Source of the DNA: an uncultured Bacteroidales bacterium | Lineage (GTDB): Bacteria; Bacteroidota; Bacteroidia; Bacteroidales; F082 | NCBI GenBank assembly: GCA_946185535.1 | Contig: CAMHJX010000012.1 | Location: 1 to 64,000, forward strand | Direction of reading: 5' to 3' | Length of the DNA stretch: 64,000 bases | Shown here: positions 27,016-36,811 of the stretch, piece after piece | Position numbering within the stretch: the first letter of the stretch is position 1 | How the letters are laid out: every line of letters starts with the position of its first letter | The notes under the pieces: generated by a model | Database searches by the model: none | The model's input: only the letters and a program-made list of their open reading frames with translations | What the model was told of the DNA's origin: nothing | Position numbers and translations under genes: made by a program

Positions 27016-27969
27016 TTAATTTGATAATATACCAAGAGAATTGAGGTCGTTTGCAAAATCAGTGGAAAATCTGTCTGTCGCCTCTGGATTCATGTGAACT
27101 GAGACACAAAAATTCAAGGTGTCGTCGCACAAGGGGTAGTTTTCGGTATAATTCAAATACTTAAATCCATATTTCTGGGCAATGCTATCAAAATAGTGGT
27201 TTAGTTTATCCAAGTCACTCACTTTTTTGGTGGTTTGGGAATACACTGGGGAATTGACTAGCAACACGTATACACCATCTTTTTTGCACTCGTCAAGGTA
27301 TCTTTCAAACAAAGCAGTCGCCCTTTCATTCATCAATATATTAATGGAATCCATTGACGCTGCATTTGTTCCATTCCACTTTCCTCTCTCTGGACTAAAG
27401 CCTTTATATGTTGGCCTCTCTACATAATGCTTTATTCCCAAAAACTCAAGCAAGCCATCTTTGATCACCTTTTGATAGCCATTGTACCTGTACAACGGGC
27501 AATACAATTCCCAAAAGCCATACCCCAACTGCCTCAATTCTTTGCGCATGGTTTTATCATAAACTGTTGGGAAAAAGCGTTCGGAATCATGTTGGTGTCT
27601 GATGTCGTCTTCCATATTCAGAGTCATAAAATCAACTTGCTGGACGATTGTTTTTGGCGTTCCGTTATGCGCTTTATAGCAGTGGTATTCGGAAATTTGT
27701 GCATTAATGGCATAGCCTCCCAATCCCAAATCGTATGAATTAACATGACAAATGGAATCGATAATCCGTGGATTAAAATGCGAGAAACCTCTTGAATTAC
27801 CCATGATGAGCAAATCATAGTCCAAATTGTCTTTGAAAATCTCGTTGAACACCTGATATCTATAGCAATCCGTCCGACGAAGTCCCATGCTGATCATAAA
27901 GTCTAGTGCAATAGCTAAAGACAATACTAATAATCCGAATCCTAAAGACTTAATGATGAACTTACGCAT
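27016..27969 (-). CDS. Membrane-anchored SGNH-like protein, MBOAT partner 3
   Basis: 317 residues with one N-terminal membrane helix (IIKSLGFGLLVLSLAIALDF) and a large extracytoplasmic domain. SGNH-hydrolase-like blocks are seen: LLIMGNSRGFSHF (block I, Asn in place of Asp) and a C-terminal SVHMNPEATDRF with the block V histidine. In alginate and peptidoglycan O-acetylation such proteins (AlgJ/AlgX/PatB type) receive an acyl group from the MBOAT and pass it to a glycan. It follows its MBOAT by 3 bases. The protein diverges strongly from the other two partners and its DNA is AT-richer than the MBOAT genes. Confidence 0.65.
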   Translation of the reverse strand: MRKFIIKSLGFGLLVLSLAIALDFMISMGLRRTDCYRYQVFNEIFKDNLDYDLLIMGNSRGFSHFNPRIIDSICHVNSYDLGLGGYAINAQISEYHCYKAHNGTPKTIVQQVDFMTLNMEDDIRHQHDSERFFPTVYDKTMRKELRQLGYGFWELYCPLYRYNGYQKVIKDGLLEFLGIKHYVERPTYKGFSPERGKWNGTNAASMDSINILMNERATALFERYLDECKKDGVYVLLVNSPVYSQTTKKVSDLDKLNHYFDSIAQKYGFKYLNYTENYPLCDDTLNFCVSVHMNPEATDRFSTDFANDLNSLGILSN

Positions 27970-27972
27970 AAC

Positions 27973-29421
27973 TCAGAATTGGAAATATATGAAATTGGTG
28001 GCATGGCCTCCGAAGGCAAACAAGACAAACAGCAAGGCAAGATAGATTGACCATCTCAAATAGCTTTTTTTGATTGATGACAAGTCCAATATAAAAGGCT
28101 TGTCGCGCTGAATCCATTCCACAACAATTAACAATAAGATATTAAAGCCCAATGCTGTATAACCTTTCGCAGCAGGAAAGGTGAATAGACTACGATTACA
28201 TATTCCACATAGATACTCCCAAGTTTGTCCGATGCTTTCCGCCCTGAAGATAATCCATCCAATCACCGCCAAGAAGAAAGTCAAAAGCATTTGCCCGACC
28301 TCTTTGAGAGAAGGCAACCATCTTCCTTCAGCCACTTGATTTGTGTATTTGCGATTTTTGCCAGTCAAAATCAACGGCAAGAAAAGGATGGCGTGATAGG
28401 CTCCCCAAGCGATGAAGGTCCAATTGGCGCCATGCCAGAAGCCGCTCACAAGGAAGATGATGAAGGTGTTTCTGATGACCTTTGCTTTCGATACACGGCT
28501 TCCGCCCAATGGGATGTAGACATAATCTCGGAACCATGTCGTGAGCGAGATGTGCCACCTGCGCCAGAACTCAGCAATGTCCCTGCTGAAATACGGCACG
28601 TTGAAGTTGCGCATCAATTTGACACCGAACAACTTCGCCGTTCCGATGGCAATGTCTGAATAACCCGAGAAGTCGCCGTAGATTTGGAAAGTGAAAAAGA
28701 TAGCGGCAAGCAGCAAGGTGCTTCCTGTTTGCTCCGTGTAGGTCGAGAACACTAGGTCTACATACACCGCGCAGTTGTCGGCCACCACAATTTTCTTGAA
28801 CAGGCCCCATAGTATCTGTCGCATGCCATCGGCGGCGTTGTCGTAGTTGAATTCGCGCTTTTTCAGGAACTGCGGTAAGAGGTTCGTCGCGCGCTCGATA
28901 GGGCCGGCCACCAGTTGAGGGAAGAAGGAAATGAAAGCGAAGAAAGCCACGATGTCCTTGGTGGGCTCAATCTTGCCCCGAAAGACATCGATGGAGTAGG
29001 AAAGGGCTTGGAAGGTGTAGAAGGAGATGCCTACTGGGAGAATCACTTTCAGCAACAAGCCATCAGTGGAGATGTTGAATATTTCGGCAAACTCGGTGAC
29101 GAAGAAGTCGTAGTACTTGAATAATGCCAAAATACCAAGATTCAGCACGATATTCAGCCACATCCAGGTTTTGGCTTTTTTCTTCGAATCGGCATTTCCG
29201 ATGAGTATTCCGCTTCCCCAGGAACAGAAAGAAGTAAAAGCAATCAACAGCAAAAAACGCCAATCCCACCATCCGTAGAACACATAACTTGCCACCACAA
29301 CAAAGGCGTTTTGCAAACGCAACTGCCACTTCGACTTGCTGATGAAGCGGTCGAACACGAACCAATAGAGCAGGAAGACTATCGGCAAGAATATCGCGAA
29401 CTGGATGGAGTTGAAGAGCAT
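27973..29421 (-). CDS. MBOAT-family O-acyltransferase, copy 3
   Basis: 482-residue polytopic membrane O-acyltransferase (AlgI/DltB-like) that would carry acyl groups across the inner membrane. It contains RDIAEFWRRWHISLTTWFRDYVYIPLGG and the catalytic-histidine motif FWHGANWTF (about residue 329), and ends in NFIYFQF. The first 406 residues are about nine-tenths identical by eye to copy 2 (30343-31815), while the last 76 are unrelated. It abuts the upstream SGNH gene without a spacer. Confidence 0.92.
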   Translation of the reverse strand: MLFNSIQFAIFLPIVFLLYWFVFDRFISKSKWQLRLQNAFVVVASYVFYGWWDWRFLLLIAFTSFCSWGSGILIGNADSKKKAKTWMWLNIVLNLGILALFKYYDFFVTEFAEIFNISTDGLLLKVILPVGISFYTFQALSYSIDVFRGKIEPTKDIVAFFAFISFFPQLVAGPIERATNLLPQFLKKREFNYDNAADGMRQILWGLFKKIVVADNCAVYVDLVFSTYTEQTGSTLLLAAIFFTFQIYGDFSGYSDIAIGTAKLFGVKLMRNFNVPYFSRDIAEFWRRWHISLTTWFRDYVYIPLGGSRVSKAKVIRNTFIIFLVSGFWHGANWTFIAWGAYHAILFLPLILTGKNRKYTNQVAEGRWLPSLKEVGQMLLTFFLAVIGWIIFRAESIGQTWEYLCGICNRSLFTFPAAKGYTALGFNILLLIVVEWIQRDKPFILDLSSIKKSYLRWSIYLALLFVLFAFGGHATNFIYFQF

Positions 29422-30330
29422 TTATAATCCGAAATCTTTTTTTACACGCAAAGCAAACATATCGGCACCTACGGAATTCAGGTGGGAACTATTACGATAA
29501 ATTGAATCAGCACGATATTCTTCATCTTGTAGGTAATCCATGTATTCAACGGGATACTCTGAACGAACATCATCTATAATTCCATGCAAAATATCAAGGC
29601 CTTCCTGCCTGACGTTAGCAATGTATGATGCATGACAAGGAGGTGTAATGACAATAAAACGAACCTTGTGAAGATGACACAACCTTGCCATGTCTTTTAA
29701 ATACCCCGTGTATTCCGCTACTTGTTCTTTGGCGTATTCTAGGCGAAACACATTTGAGTCTACATTGTGTTCCAATTGCCAGTTAACAGATTGACCATCA
29801 ACACGCTCATAGCCTAATGAATCACATAATAGATTATTACCAATCAGGGTGCTAGGGTCAATAAAACCTCTATACAGGCCTAGCCAATGGTTTGAATTGT
29901 CATCGTATCGAATATGCATGTATTTCTCGTACATATACTTTTCATGTTCGTTGTTTTCATGCTCTTTATCGTCTGTTTTTGGGAAATGGTATGATTTAAA
30001 AAACGGAGGCTTATAGCCCATCCCAAAGATTACTTGTTTTAAATTGGGCATGTCGGCAATATACTTTTCCAACAATTTATCGTCATAATAAATCCATCGG
30101 GAAGAACTGGCCAAAGTAAAAGCCCCTTCTCCCATCAAGCTAGGGTTGATGGCATTTTCAATATAGGAATCCCCCAATAGCAAAGTTACCACTTTATGAC
30201 GACGGTTTTCCATATACCAATACTTGTATGAATAATTGTTGTCAACTTGTGACTGAAAGTACTCCACAATGCCGCAAAACACAAAAAAAGCAATACCTCC
30301 TATAGCTAAAGCCCCAAGAAACCGTTTCAT
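29422..30330 (-). CDS. Membrane-anchored SGNH-like protein, MBOAT partner 2
   Basis: 302 residues: an N-terminal membrane helix (FLGALAIGGIAFFVFCGIVEYF), then an SGNH-like domain with LLLGDSYIENAI (block I) and YRNSSHLNSVGADMF (block V histidine). It probably accepts an acyl group at the serine and transfers it to a surface polymer. It lies between MBOAT copies 2 and 3 in the same transcription unit. The sequence is not closely similar to the other two partners, suggesting different acceptors. Confidence 0.68.
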   Translation of the reverse strand: MKRFLGALAIGGIAFFVFCGIVEYFQSQVDNNYSYKYWYMENRRHKVVTLLLGDSYIENAINPSLMGEGAFTLASSSRWIYYDDKLLEKYIADMPNLKQVIFGMGYKPPFFKSYHFPKTDDKEHENNEHEKYMYEKYMHIRYDDNSNHWLGLYRGFIDPSTLIGNNLLCDSLGYERVDGQSVNWQLEHNVDSNVFRLEYAKEQVAEYTGYLKDMARLCHLHKVRFIVITPPCHASYIANVRQEGLDILHGIIDDVRSEYPVEYMDYLQDEEYRADSIYRNSSHLNSVGADMFALRVKKDFGL

Positions 30331-30342
30331 GGCATTTTTGTT

Positions 30343-31815
30343 TTAGAATTGAAAATAAATAAATTGAGCATGTTTTCCTCCATAAATCATTATCAAGATT
30401 AACAATATAGCATAGATTATAGGTCTAAGATATTTGTTACGAAGGAAGTACAATTTGTCTATTCCTTCAAATCCATGCTGTTTATTCCGCTGTAACCACT
30501 CAATAACCAGCATAATCACAACGAATAAATTCGTCAGCCGTAATTCTGTCAAGGTGAAAAACCGGTAGAATGCCCTCAGTGTACCAAACTGCATCATTCC
30601 GCATAAATACTCCCAAGCTTGCCCAATGCTTTCTGCCCTGAAAATGATCCACCCGAGCACCGCCAAGAAGAAAGTCAAAAACATTTGCCCAATCTCTTTG
30701 AGCGAAGGAAACCATCTTCCTTCAGCCACTTGGTTCGTGTATTTGCGGTTCTTTCCTGTCAATATCAACGGAAGGAATAAGATAGCATGGTAGGCTCCCC
30801 ACGCAATGAAGGTCCAGTTGGCGCCATGCCAGAAGCCGCTCACAAGGAAAATGATGAAGGTGTTTCTGATGACTTTTGCTTTCGATACACGGCTTCCGCC
30901 CAAGGGGATGTAGACATAATCTCGGAACCATGTCGTCAACGAGATGTGCCACCTGCGCCAGAACTCTGCGATGTCACGGCTGAAATATGGCACGTTGAAG
31001 TTGCGCATTAGTTTGATTCCGAAGAGCTTGGCCGTACCTATGGCGATGTCGGAATAACCAGAGAAGTCACCATAGATTTGGAAAGTGAAAAATATTGCTG
31101 CAAGGAGCAGGGTGCTTCCACTTTGTTCCGTATAGGTTGAGAATACTTTGTCGACAAAAACCGAGCAGTTGTCGGCTATCACCATTTTCTTGAACAGACC
31201 CCAAAGTATCTGCCACACTCCGTCAACAGCGGTGCTATAGTCAAACTTCCTTTTTTTCAAAAATTGAGGAAGTAAGTTTGTCGCCCGCTCGATAGGACCG
31301 GCAACCAATTGAGGGAAAAATGAAATGAATGCGAAGAAAGCCACGATGTCCTTGGTGGACTCAATCTTGCCTCGGTAGACGTCGATGGAGTAGGATAGGG
31401 CTTGGAAAGTGTAAAATGAGATGCCTACAGGGAGTATCACTTTCAACAATAAGCCATCCGTGGAGATGTTGAATAGCTCGGCAAACTCTGAGACGAAGAA
31501 GTCGTAGTATTTAAAAATGGCCAAAATGCCAAGGTTGAGGATGATATTCAGCCACATCCATGTCTTTGCCTTTTTCTTGGTCTCGGCTTTGCCTATCAGC
31601 AATCCACTGCCCCATGAGCAAAAAGAGGTAAAAGCAATCAACAACAGGAAACGCCAATCCCACCAGCCATAAAACACATAACTAGCAACCACCACGAATG
31701 CATTCTGCAAACGCAACTGCCACTTTGATCTGCTGATGAAGCGGTCGAACACAAACCAATAAAGTAAAAACACTATTGGTAGAAAAATAGCGAACTGTAT
31801 AGAGTTGAACAGCAT
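30343..31815 (-). CDS. MBOAT-family O-acyltransferase, copy 2
   Basis: 490-residue MBOAT protein with the same RRWHISLTTWFRDY and FWHGANWTF (about residue 329) motifs and C-terminal QFIYFQF. Residues 1-406 match copy 3 almost throughout; the last 84 residues differ completely. The tail is also AT-richer than the conserved part. The mosaic suggests a recent duplication in which the C-terminal end, adjacent to its SGNH partner gene, was exchanged. Confidence 0.92.
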   Translation of the reverse strand: MLFNSIQFAIFLPIVFLLYWFVFDRFISRSKWQLRLQNAFVVVASYVFYGWWDWRFLLLIAFTSFCSWGSGLLIGKAETKKKAKTWMWLNIILNLGILAIFKYYDFFVSEFAELFNISTDGLLLKVILPVGISFYTFQALSYSIDVYRGKIESTKDIVAFFAFISFFPQLVAGPIERATNLLPQFLKKRKFDYSTAVDGVWQILWGLFKKMVIADNCSVFVDKVFSTYTEQSGSTLLLAAIFFTFQIYGDFSGYSDIAIGTAKLFGIKLMRNFNVPYFSRDIAEFWRRWHISLTTWFRDYVYIPLGGSRVSKAKVIRNTFIIFLVSGFWHGANWTFIAWGAYHAILFLPLILTGKNRKYTNQVAEGRWFPSLKEIGQMFLTFFLAVLGWIIFRAESIGQAWEYLCGMMQFGTLRAFYRFFTLTELRLTNLFVVIMLVIEWLQRNKQHGFEGIDKLYFLRNKYLRPIIYAILLILIMIYGGKHAQFIYFQF

Positions 31816-31873
31816 TAATTCACAGTTTAAAATACAATCTCAACAAGGCAGGCGTTTTGAGTGAAATTGAATG

Positions 31874-31881
31874 CAAAAATA
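31874..31881 (-). promoter_or_regulatory. Possible internal promoter before MBOAT copy 2
   Basis: TATTTTTG on the minus strand in the only sizeable gap (91 bases) of the MBOAT/SGNH series. No well-spaced -33 element. Confidence 0.35.
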
Positions 31882-31906
31882 GGCAAAAAACCAATATGAT
31901 ACATAG

Positions 31907-32842
31907 CTAATTCATACAATAGTCTACTGCATACTGCAATTGCAATCCATCTCGTACAATATGCTCACCGAAATACCGGGCTCCTTTGGCATTTAAATGT
32001 TCCAAATCTCTGTAATACGTTGAATCAGGAACTTTAAAACGAGTGTATTCAGCTACCAGTGTACTATCCCCTAACTCCGAACAAATCAACTGCCGATATC
32101 CTTTATCGCTCACCATATCTGGGATTTTGTAAGTTGGAGTGTTGAAAATAATCAGTGTCTGTTGATGGGCATCACAATACTCTTTAATTTTACGGAGATT
32201 GTTAAGTTGGTATGTGAAATGAGTCTTAAGATATTCTTCGGAAAGTAAACCTTGGTCGCCATATTCCTTTGAACGCTCAATTGCTAAGTTGATATGATCG
32301 TATGCAATGGGATTATTGATTTCATTACTATTGTCAGCTTCATAACCTCCATCAACACCTTTGTAGGCATCAAAGTTATTATATGGAAAAGAAACAAGGA
32401 TGTATTCCCAATAATCCCTTAGATGTTTGAAGTTGTCAAAAAATACAGGATAGGTCAGCACATTTCTTTTTTCTTCTTTCCATTTTAAGAGCATCGTAGG
32501 CTTGTCCACCTCATCATAAAAATAGACCAAAGACAGCAAACCTGCAGAGAGAATGACGGTATCTGGTTTGTTTTCATTGAATTCGGTTGCCCATTTCAGA
32601 TTGTTCAGCGCTCCACCAAAGGTCATAGCTGATGCACAGAGATTTTTCGAATTAGGGATAATACTATCGTTCCAATCAGCCATTCCTACCGATCCTCCCA
32701 AAACAATGGTATGTATATCCTTGTCAAGGATGTTCCTTTCCATGATTCGCGGCGTTACTAGAATCCATGCTATCCGGATACAAGCAATAGCCAAGATGAG
32801 AAACAGCCAAAAAAAACAAAACAGTTTGATAAACCTTTTCAT
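31907..32842 (-). CDS. Membrane-anchored SGNH-like protein, MBOAT partner 1
   Basis: 312 residues from the ATG at 32842 (MKRFIKLF...), chosen because it matches the start of partner 2 and leaves 10 bases after the MBOAT stop; an ATG at 32848 is also possible. N-terminal membrane helix (LFCFFWLFLILAIACIRIAWI), block I VLGGSVGMADWND and block V RDLEHLNAKGARYFGEHI with the Asp-x-x-His pair. This partner keeps the full DxxH dyad, unlike the other two. Confidence 0.68.
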   Translation of the reverse strand: MKRFIKLFCFFWLFLILAIACIRIAWILVTPRIMERNILDKDIHTIVLGGSVGMADWNDSIIPNSKNLCASAMTFGGALNNLKWATEFNENKPDTVILSAGLLSLVYFYDEVDKPTMLLKWKEEKRNVLTYPVFFDNFKHLRDYWEYILVSFPYNNFDAYKGVDGGYEADNSNEINNPIAYDHINLAIERSKEYGDQGLLSEEYLKTHFTYQLNNLRKIKEYCDAHQQTLIIFNTPTYKIPDMVSDKGYRQLICSELGDSTLVAEYTRFKVPDSTYYRDLEHLNAKGARYFGEHIVRDGLQLQYAVDYCMN

Positions 32843-32852
32843 AGTCATTGAA

Positions 32853-34322
32853 TTAGAATTGGAAATAAACAAACTCTGCATTGGCACTCGCACTAAAAAT
32901 CACAATGGCCAAAGCCAGCAACATGTCGAGGAAGACAACCCTAAAGGTCTTGCTTGTGTAATCTTTAGACACACGTTGTATGGCAAATTCTTTGTTTCTG
33001 GTAAACCACTCCAAAATCAACAGTACCACAATAGCTAAGATGGAATACCACGAAAGCAATGAGAAAGGATTGACGAATGACCAATCTCCATTTATCATAC
33101 ATTTGAAAAGCCGGATGATGGATGGTACTCCAGCGGAGAAGATGATAATATGACCCAAAGCCATCAGGAGATGGGTTCCAATCATCCCTAAAAAGTCCTT
33201 AAACTGTATGCATCCCCATCGGCCAGGCTTGAGCTTTTTGTTCTTCCCAAACTTTCCACTGAGAATGAGCGGCAAGAACAGCAAACTGTGGTACACTCCG
33301 AATAAGACATAGGTCCAATTCGCCCCGTGCCACATGCCAATCACCACAAGGTTGATACTGATGGCAAGGAAGATTCCCAAATTGCCCCAATTGCGGAACC
33401 TGACATTGAGCGGCATGAATACATAGTCTGTGATCCAACCCGTTAGGGAAATATGCCAACGGCGCCAGTATTCTGACACGTTGCGTGCCAACAGCGGATG
33501 GTCAAAGTTCTTCGTGATGTTGAAGCCCAAAATCTTGCCCACGCCAATGGCCATGTTGGAGTATCCGTCAAAATCGGCATAGACTTGTATTGGCGATAAC
33601 AAGGCAGCGTAAATCAGGTACCAAGAGGTCTTTTCTGGATAAAGAGACCAAGCGCCATGCGTAATTACTGCTATACTGTCGGCTATGACCATCTTGGTGA
33701 AGATACCCCAAAGTATCTGCTGGCAGCCGTCCATGGCCAGGTTGTAGTTGAATTGGTGAGCTTGGCGCAACTGGGGAAGGAACTTTCCAGGACGGTCGAT
33801 AGGACCTGCCATGATGGTGGGGAAGAAGGCAATATAAGTGGCAAACTCCAGAAAGCTCTCGCTGGGCTGGATCTTCTCGCGATGGATCTCTATCACATAG
33901 CTGATGAGCTTGAAAGTGAAAAAGCTCACACCAACGGGAAGGACAATGTTCAGCGTGGACCAACTGACATGTAATCCAATGGCATTAAGTAGTTTAGCGA
34001 AAGAACCAGCAAAGAAGTTCAGGTACTTGAAATAGAACAAGAGCCCTATGCCCAACACGACACCTAAAGTGGTGAAGCGTGAGGCTGCTTTTGCATTGCC
34101 ACGGTCAATGGCCTTGCGGATGAATCCACCTAAAAACCAAAATGCCACTGTTATAGCCAATAGGATAGGAAGCATCTTCCAATCCACAAAGCCATAGAAG
34201 AAATAACTGGCAAGCAATAGCCATAGGTTCTGCCGGGTGTGACGCTGTCGCATCCACGGCAGGAAATAAACCAAGAAGACTACTGCAAAAAAGGCTAAGA
34301 ACCTAAAAGAGTTGATAACCAT
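32853..34322 (-). CDS. MBOAT-family O-acyltransferase, copy 1
   Basis: 489-residue MBOAT protein, a distant paralogue of copies 2 and 3. It has NVSEYWRRWHISLTGWITDYVFMPLN, the histidine motif MWHGANWTYVLFG (about residue 331) and C-terminal EFVYFQF. It lies 3 bases after the acyl carrier protein gene, which suggests that the carrier delivers the acyl group directly to this transporter, as D-alanyl carrier DltC does to DltB. Confidence 0.92.
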   Translation of the reverse strand: MVINSFRFLAFFAVVFLVYFLPWMRQRHTRQNLWLLLASYFFYGFVDWKMLPILLAITVAFWFLGGFIRKAIDRGNAKAASRFTTLGVVLGIGLLFYFKYLNFFAGSFAKLLNAIGLHVSWSTLNIVLPVGVSFFTFKLISYVIEIHREKIQPSESFLEFATYIAFFPTIMAGPIDRPGKFLPQLRQAHQFNYNLAMDGCQQILWGIFTKMVIADSIAVITHGAWSLYPEKTSWYLIYAALLSPIQVYADFDGYSNMAIGVGKILGFNITKNFDHPLLARNVSEYWRRWHISLTGWITDYVFMPLNVRFRNWGNLGIFLAISINLVVIGMWHGANWTYVLFGVYHSLLFLPLILSGKFGKNKKLKPGRWGCIQFKDFLGMIGTHLLMALGHIIIFSAGVPSIIRLFKCMINGDWSFVNPFSLLSWYSILAIVVLLILEWFTRNKEFAIQRVSKDYTSKTFRVVFLDMLLALAIVIFSASANAEFVYFQF

Positions 34323-34325
34323 CGA

Positions 34326-34568
34326 TTATTGCTTTTTGGCAATGATTGAATTCACCATCTCGCCCACATTGTTCCACTTCATGATCTCAAGAGAAGTGAA
34401 CTTGATTCCAAAGGCTTTTTCGATGGCCACAATCAACTGGATATGGCTCAGGGAGTCCCATTCCTCGATGTCGTCGGCAACGGAAGCATCAGTAAGGTGC
34501 ACCTCGTCTAAATCCAGCACGTCACAAAAGATTTCGTTGAGTTTTTCGTAAATTTCAGATCTTTCCAT
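34326..34568 (-). CDS. Dedicated acyl carrier protein
   Basis: 80-residue acidic helical carrier with the phosphopantetheine site EEWDS39LSHIQL. It is more divergent than the fatty-acid ACP and lies inside the FkbH/MBOAT cluster, so it is expected to carry a special short acyl group rather than fatty-acid chains. Confidence 0.88.
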   Translation of the reverse strand: MERSEIYEKLNEIFCDVLDLDEVHLTDASVADDIEEWDSLSHIQLIVAIEKAFGIKFTSLEIMKWNNVGEMVNSIIAKKQ

Positions 34569-34597
34569 AACTATTTAATATTTTGATTCTTATTCAT

Positions 34598-35563
34598 TTA
34601 TAACGATTGTAATTTGTATTTGATGTCTTCAGCAATCAATTCGGGCGAGAGCCTGTGCTGATGCATCACATAATCATAATCACCAGGCTTGGAGAAACGG
34701 TCTTTGACACCCAATTTCAAGAGTGGGGGATAGCCTCCCTCCTCAGCCAAAACGTCTGCAATGGCAGTGCCAAGACCGCCAACTATGTTGTGCTCTTCAG
34801 CCGATATGATCAACTTGCAGTTCTTGGCTTCTCTAACAGACTCGGTATCAAATGGTTTCAATGAATGGACATCCACAAGCCGTGTTTCTATGCCTTGTTG
34901 AGACAGGATTTCGGCGGCTTGGACGGAATAGCCAGTGCAAGCACCTGTGGTAAAGAGACAGACATCCTGACCTTCACGGAGTATATTGTTTTTGCCAATG
35001 GTAAACGGGCAAGTCTCATGATAAACCGTAGGAGCTTGCGAGCCCCCTGTGAGTCGGATGTAAACCGGACCTGGGCAATTTAATGCAGCCTCAAAGGCCA
35101 TGACGGCTTCGCCCGCATCTGCGGGAGACAAGACCGTCATTCCAGGAATCTGGCGCATGATGGCCAGGTCTTCTATGCAGTAGTGAGTGTTGCCAAAGTA
35201 TTGGAGATAGAAGCCTGAATTCAAACCGACAAGGATAACCTTGTTTTGCATATAGCCTAAATATTGGCGGTCCATCTCGTAGGCTCGCATAGTAATGAAG
35301 GCGGCTTGGGCAACGGCCACACATGTATAGCCTTCTGAGGCCATGCCAGCAGAAATGCCCACAAGGTTTTGCTCAGCTATGCCTAATTCGGTGAATTTTT
35401 CGGGGCTTTGATAAATAAAACGGTCAAGGCTGGCTGCCACCGACATGTCGGCGGAGAGCACTTGTACATTGGGATACTCCTCGATATGGTCAGGCAAATA
35501 CATCCCAAATATGGCCGCAGCCTGTCCGGAGCCAGCATATTGTTGAACATTCATATTAGCCAT
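34598..35563 (-). CDS. Transketolase-like, C-terminal subunit
   Basis: 321 residues covering the pyrimidine-binding and C-terminal domains of transketolase (ADMSVAASLDRFIYQSP, ELGIAEQNLVGISAGMA with the catalytic glutamate, RLTGGSQAPTVYHE, SAEEHNIVGGLGTAI). It pairs with the N-terminal subunit encoded just upstream (8-base overlap). Split transketolases of this kind are common in secondary or glycan pathways, where they move a two-carbon ketol unit. Confidence 0.88.
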   Translation of the reverse strand: MANMNVQQYAGSGQAAAIFGMYLPDHIEEYPNVQVLSADMSVAASLDRFIYQSPEKFTELGIAEQNLVGISAGMASEGYTCVAVAQAAFITMRAYEMDRQYLGYMQNKVILVGLNSGFYLQYFGNTHYCIEDLAIMRQIPGMTVLSPADAGEAVMAFEAALNCPGPVYIRLTGGSQAPTVYHETCPFTIGKNNILREGQDVCLFTTGACTGYSVQAAEILSQQGIETRLVDVHSLKPFDTESVREAKNCKLIISAEEHNIVGGLGTAIADVLAEEGGYPPLLKLGVKDRFSKPGDYDYVMHQHRLSPELIAEDIKYKLQSL

Positions 35564-36389
35564 TCTCTACCTCCTCTCCTAAATCTTTTAGCGCCTTTTG
35601 GTAACGGGCCTCGTTTAGGCTGCTGTGATGCCATTTGGCTTTGTTTTCGATAAATGAAACGCCTTTGCCCTTCACTGTTTCTGCTATGATGGCCATTGGA
35701 CGGCCGTTTGGCTGTTGACTAAAAGCGTCGTATAACTCACTCACAGAATGCCCATCTACCTGAATAACATCGAACCCAAAAGCTTTCAGTTTGTCTTCAA
35801 GCGGGGCGGTGTTCATCACTTCCTCGATAGTGCCATCGGCCTGAAGGTGATTGTGGTCTATGATGATGGTGAGATTGTCAAGACGGTTGTGTCCGGCAAA
35901 CATCAGTGCTTCCCAGATCAGGCCTTCATTCATTTCACCGTCTCCGATGAGGGTATATATATGGTTGTCAAGGCCTTTGCGCTTGCAGGCATGGGCAACG
36001 CCAACGGAATATGAGGTGCCAAGGCTTAGGCTGCCTCCAGAGAAATCCAAACCTCTCGATAAATTCCGTTTGGCATGGGCTACTATGTCACTACCGTTCT
36101 GCTCAAAAGAGTCGAGGTCTGCTTTGGTCATGATTCCGCATTCATACAAAGTGCAGTAGTGTGCCAAAGCGGCGTGACCCTTACTCAGGATGACCCTGTC
36201 ACGATGCTCCATATCGTTTTTGTCGAAGGAGACAAAGCAGGAATATAGTACTGCCAATATCTCAACAGGGGAGAGGCTGCCTCCAAAGTGGGCACCATTC
36301 TTGCCTGCCAAATATCCAGTGCGTATGATATCCACCCGAATCTTTTTGGCAAGCTGCTCCAATTGATTTGTTAACTCTTTGTCGATCAT
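35556..36389 (-). CDS. Transketolase-like, N-terminal subunit
   Basis: 277 residues forming the thiamine-diphosphate domain: HFGGSLSPVEILAVLY, SKGHAALAHY, TPP-binding GDGEMNEGLIWEALMFAGH...DHNHLQADG, and KGKGVSFIENKAKWHHS. It would form an alpha2beta2 enzyme with the next gene. The start overlaps the end of the MaoC gene by four bases (ATGA). Confidence 0.88.
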   Translation of the reverse strand: MIDKELTNQLEQLAKKIRVDIIRTGYLAGKNGAHFGGSLSPVEILAVLYSCFVSFDKNDMEHRDRVILSKGHAALAHYCTLYECGIMTKADLDSFEQNGSDIVAHAKRNLSRGLDFSGGSLSLGTSYSVGVAHACKRKGLDNHIYTLIGDGEMNEGLIWEALMFAGHNRLDNLTIIIDHNHLQADGTIEEVMNTAPLEDKLKAFGFDVIQVDGHSVSELYDAFSQQPNGRPMAIIAETVKGKGVSFIENKAKWHHSSLNEARYQKALKDLGEEVENG

Positions 36390-36808
36390 TTCAATAATCC
36401 TATCTGCACATGGCCTTTGGCGACAAGCTCGGGCTTGACGCCATCACTTATGCGCCTGAATTTTAGTTTAAACTCAATGATTCCAACAGCCTCGGAAACG
36501 GTATCCACTGTGGCCTCAAGGGCAATTTGGTCATTCAGAAACACGGGCTTGTGGAAACTGATGTCCTGACTCTGAATCATCACCTCCTTCGTCGGAAGCA
36601 GCATCCCCACAAAGTGGCTGATAAAGGCGTTCAAGATGTTGCCGTACATCACGCAATCGTTAAAGCCTTTGCTTTGGGCAAAAGCCACGTCGGTGTGTAA
36701 CGGGTTGAAGTCGCCACTGCATAACTGGAACGCATGGTACACTTCAGGAGTCACCTGATAAGTGTGTTCTATTTTCCCTGTTTGTTCTGCTAATTCGGCA
36801 ATTGTCAT
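36386..36808 (-). CDS. MaoC-like (R)-hydratase/dehydratase
   Basis: 140-residue hot-dog-fold protein with the hydratase-2 motif FQLCSGD33FNPLH38TDVAFA containing the catalytic Asp and His. Members hydrate or dehydrate enoyl/3-hydroxyacyl thioesters. Position between FkbH and transketolase genes suggests it works on an ACP-bound intermediate here; that is inference. Confidence 0.85.
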   Translation of the reverse strand: MTIAELAEQTGKIEHTYQVTPEVYHAFQLCSGDFNPLHTDVAFAQSKGFNDCVMYGNILNAFISHFVGMLLPTKEVMIQSQDISFHKPVFLNDQIALEATVDTVSEAVGIIEFKLKFRRISDGVKPELVAKGHVQIGLLK

Positions 36809-36811
36809 AAC

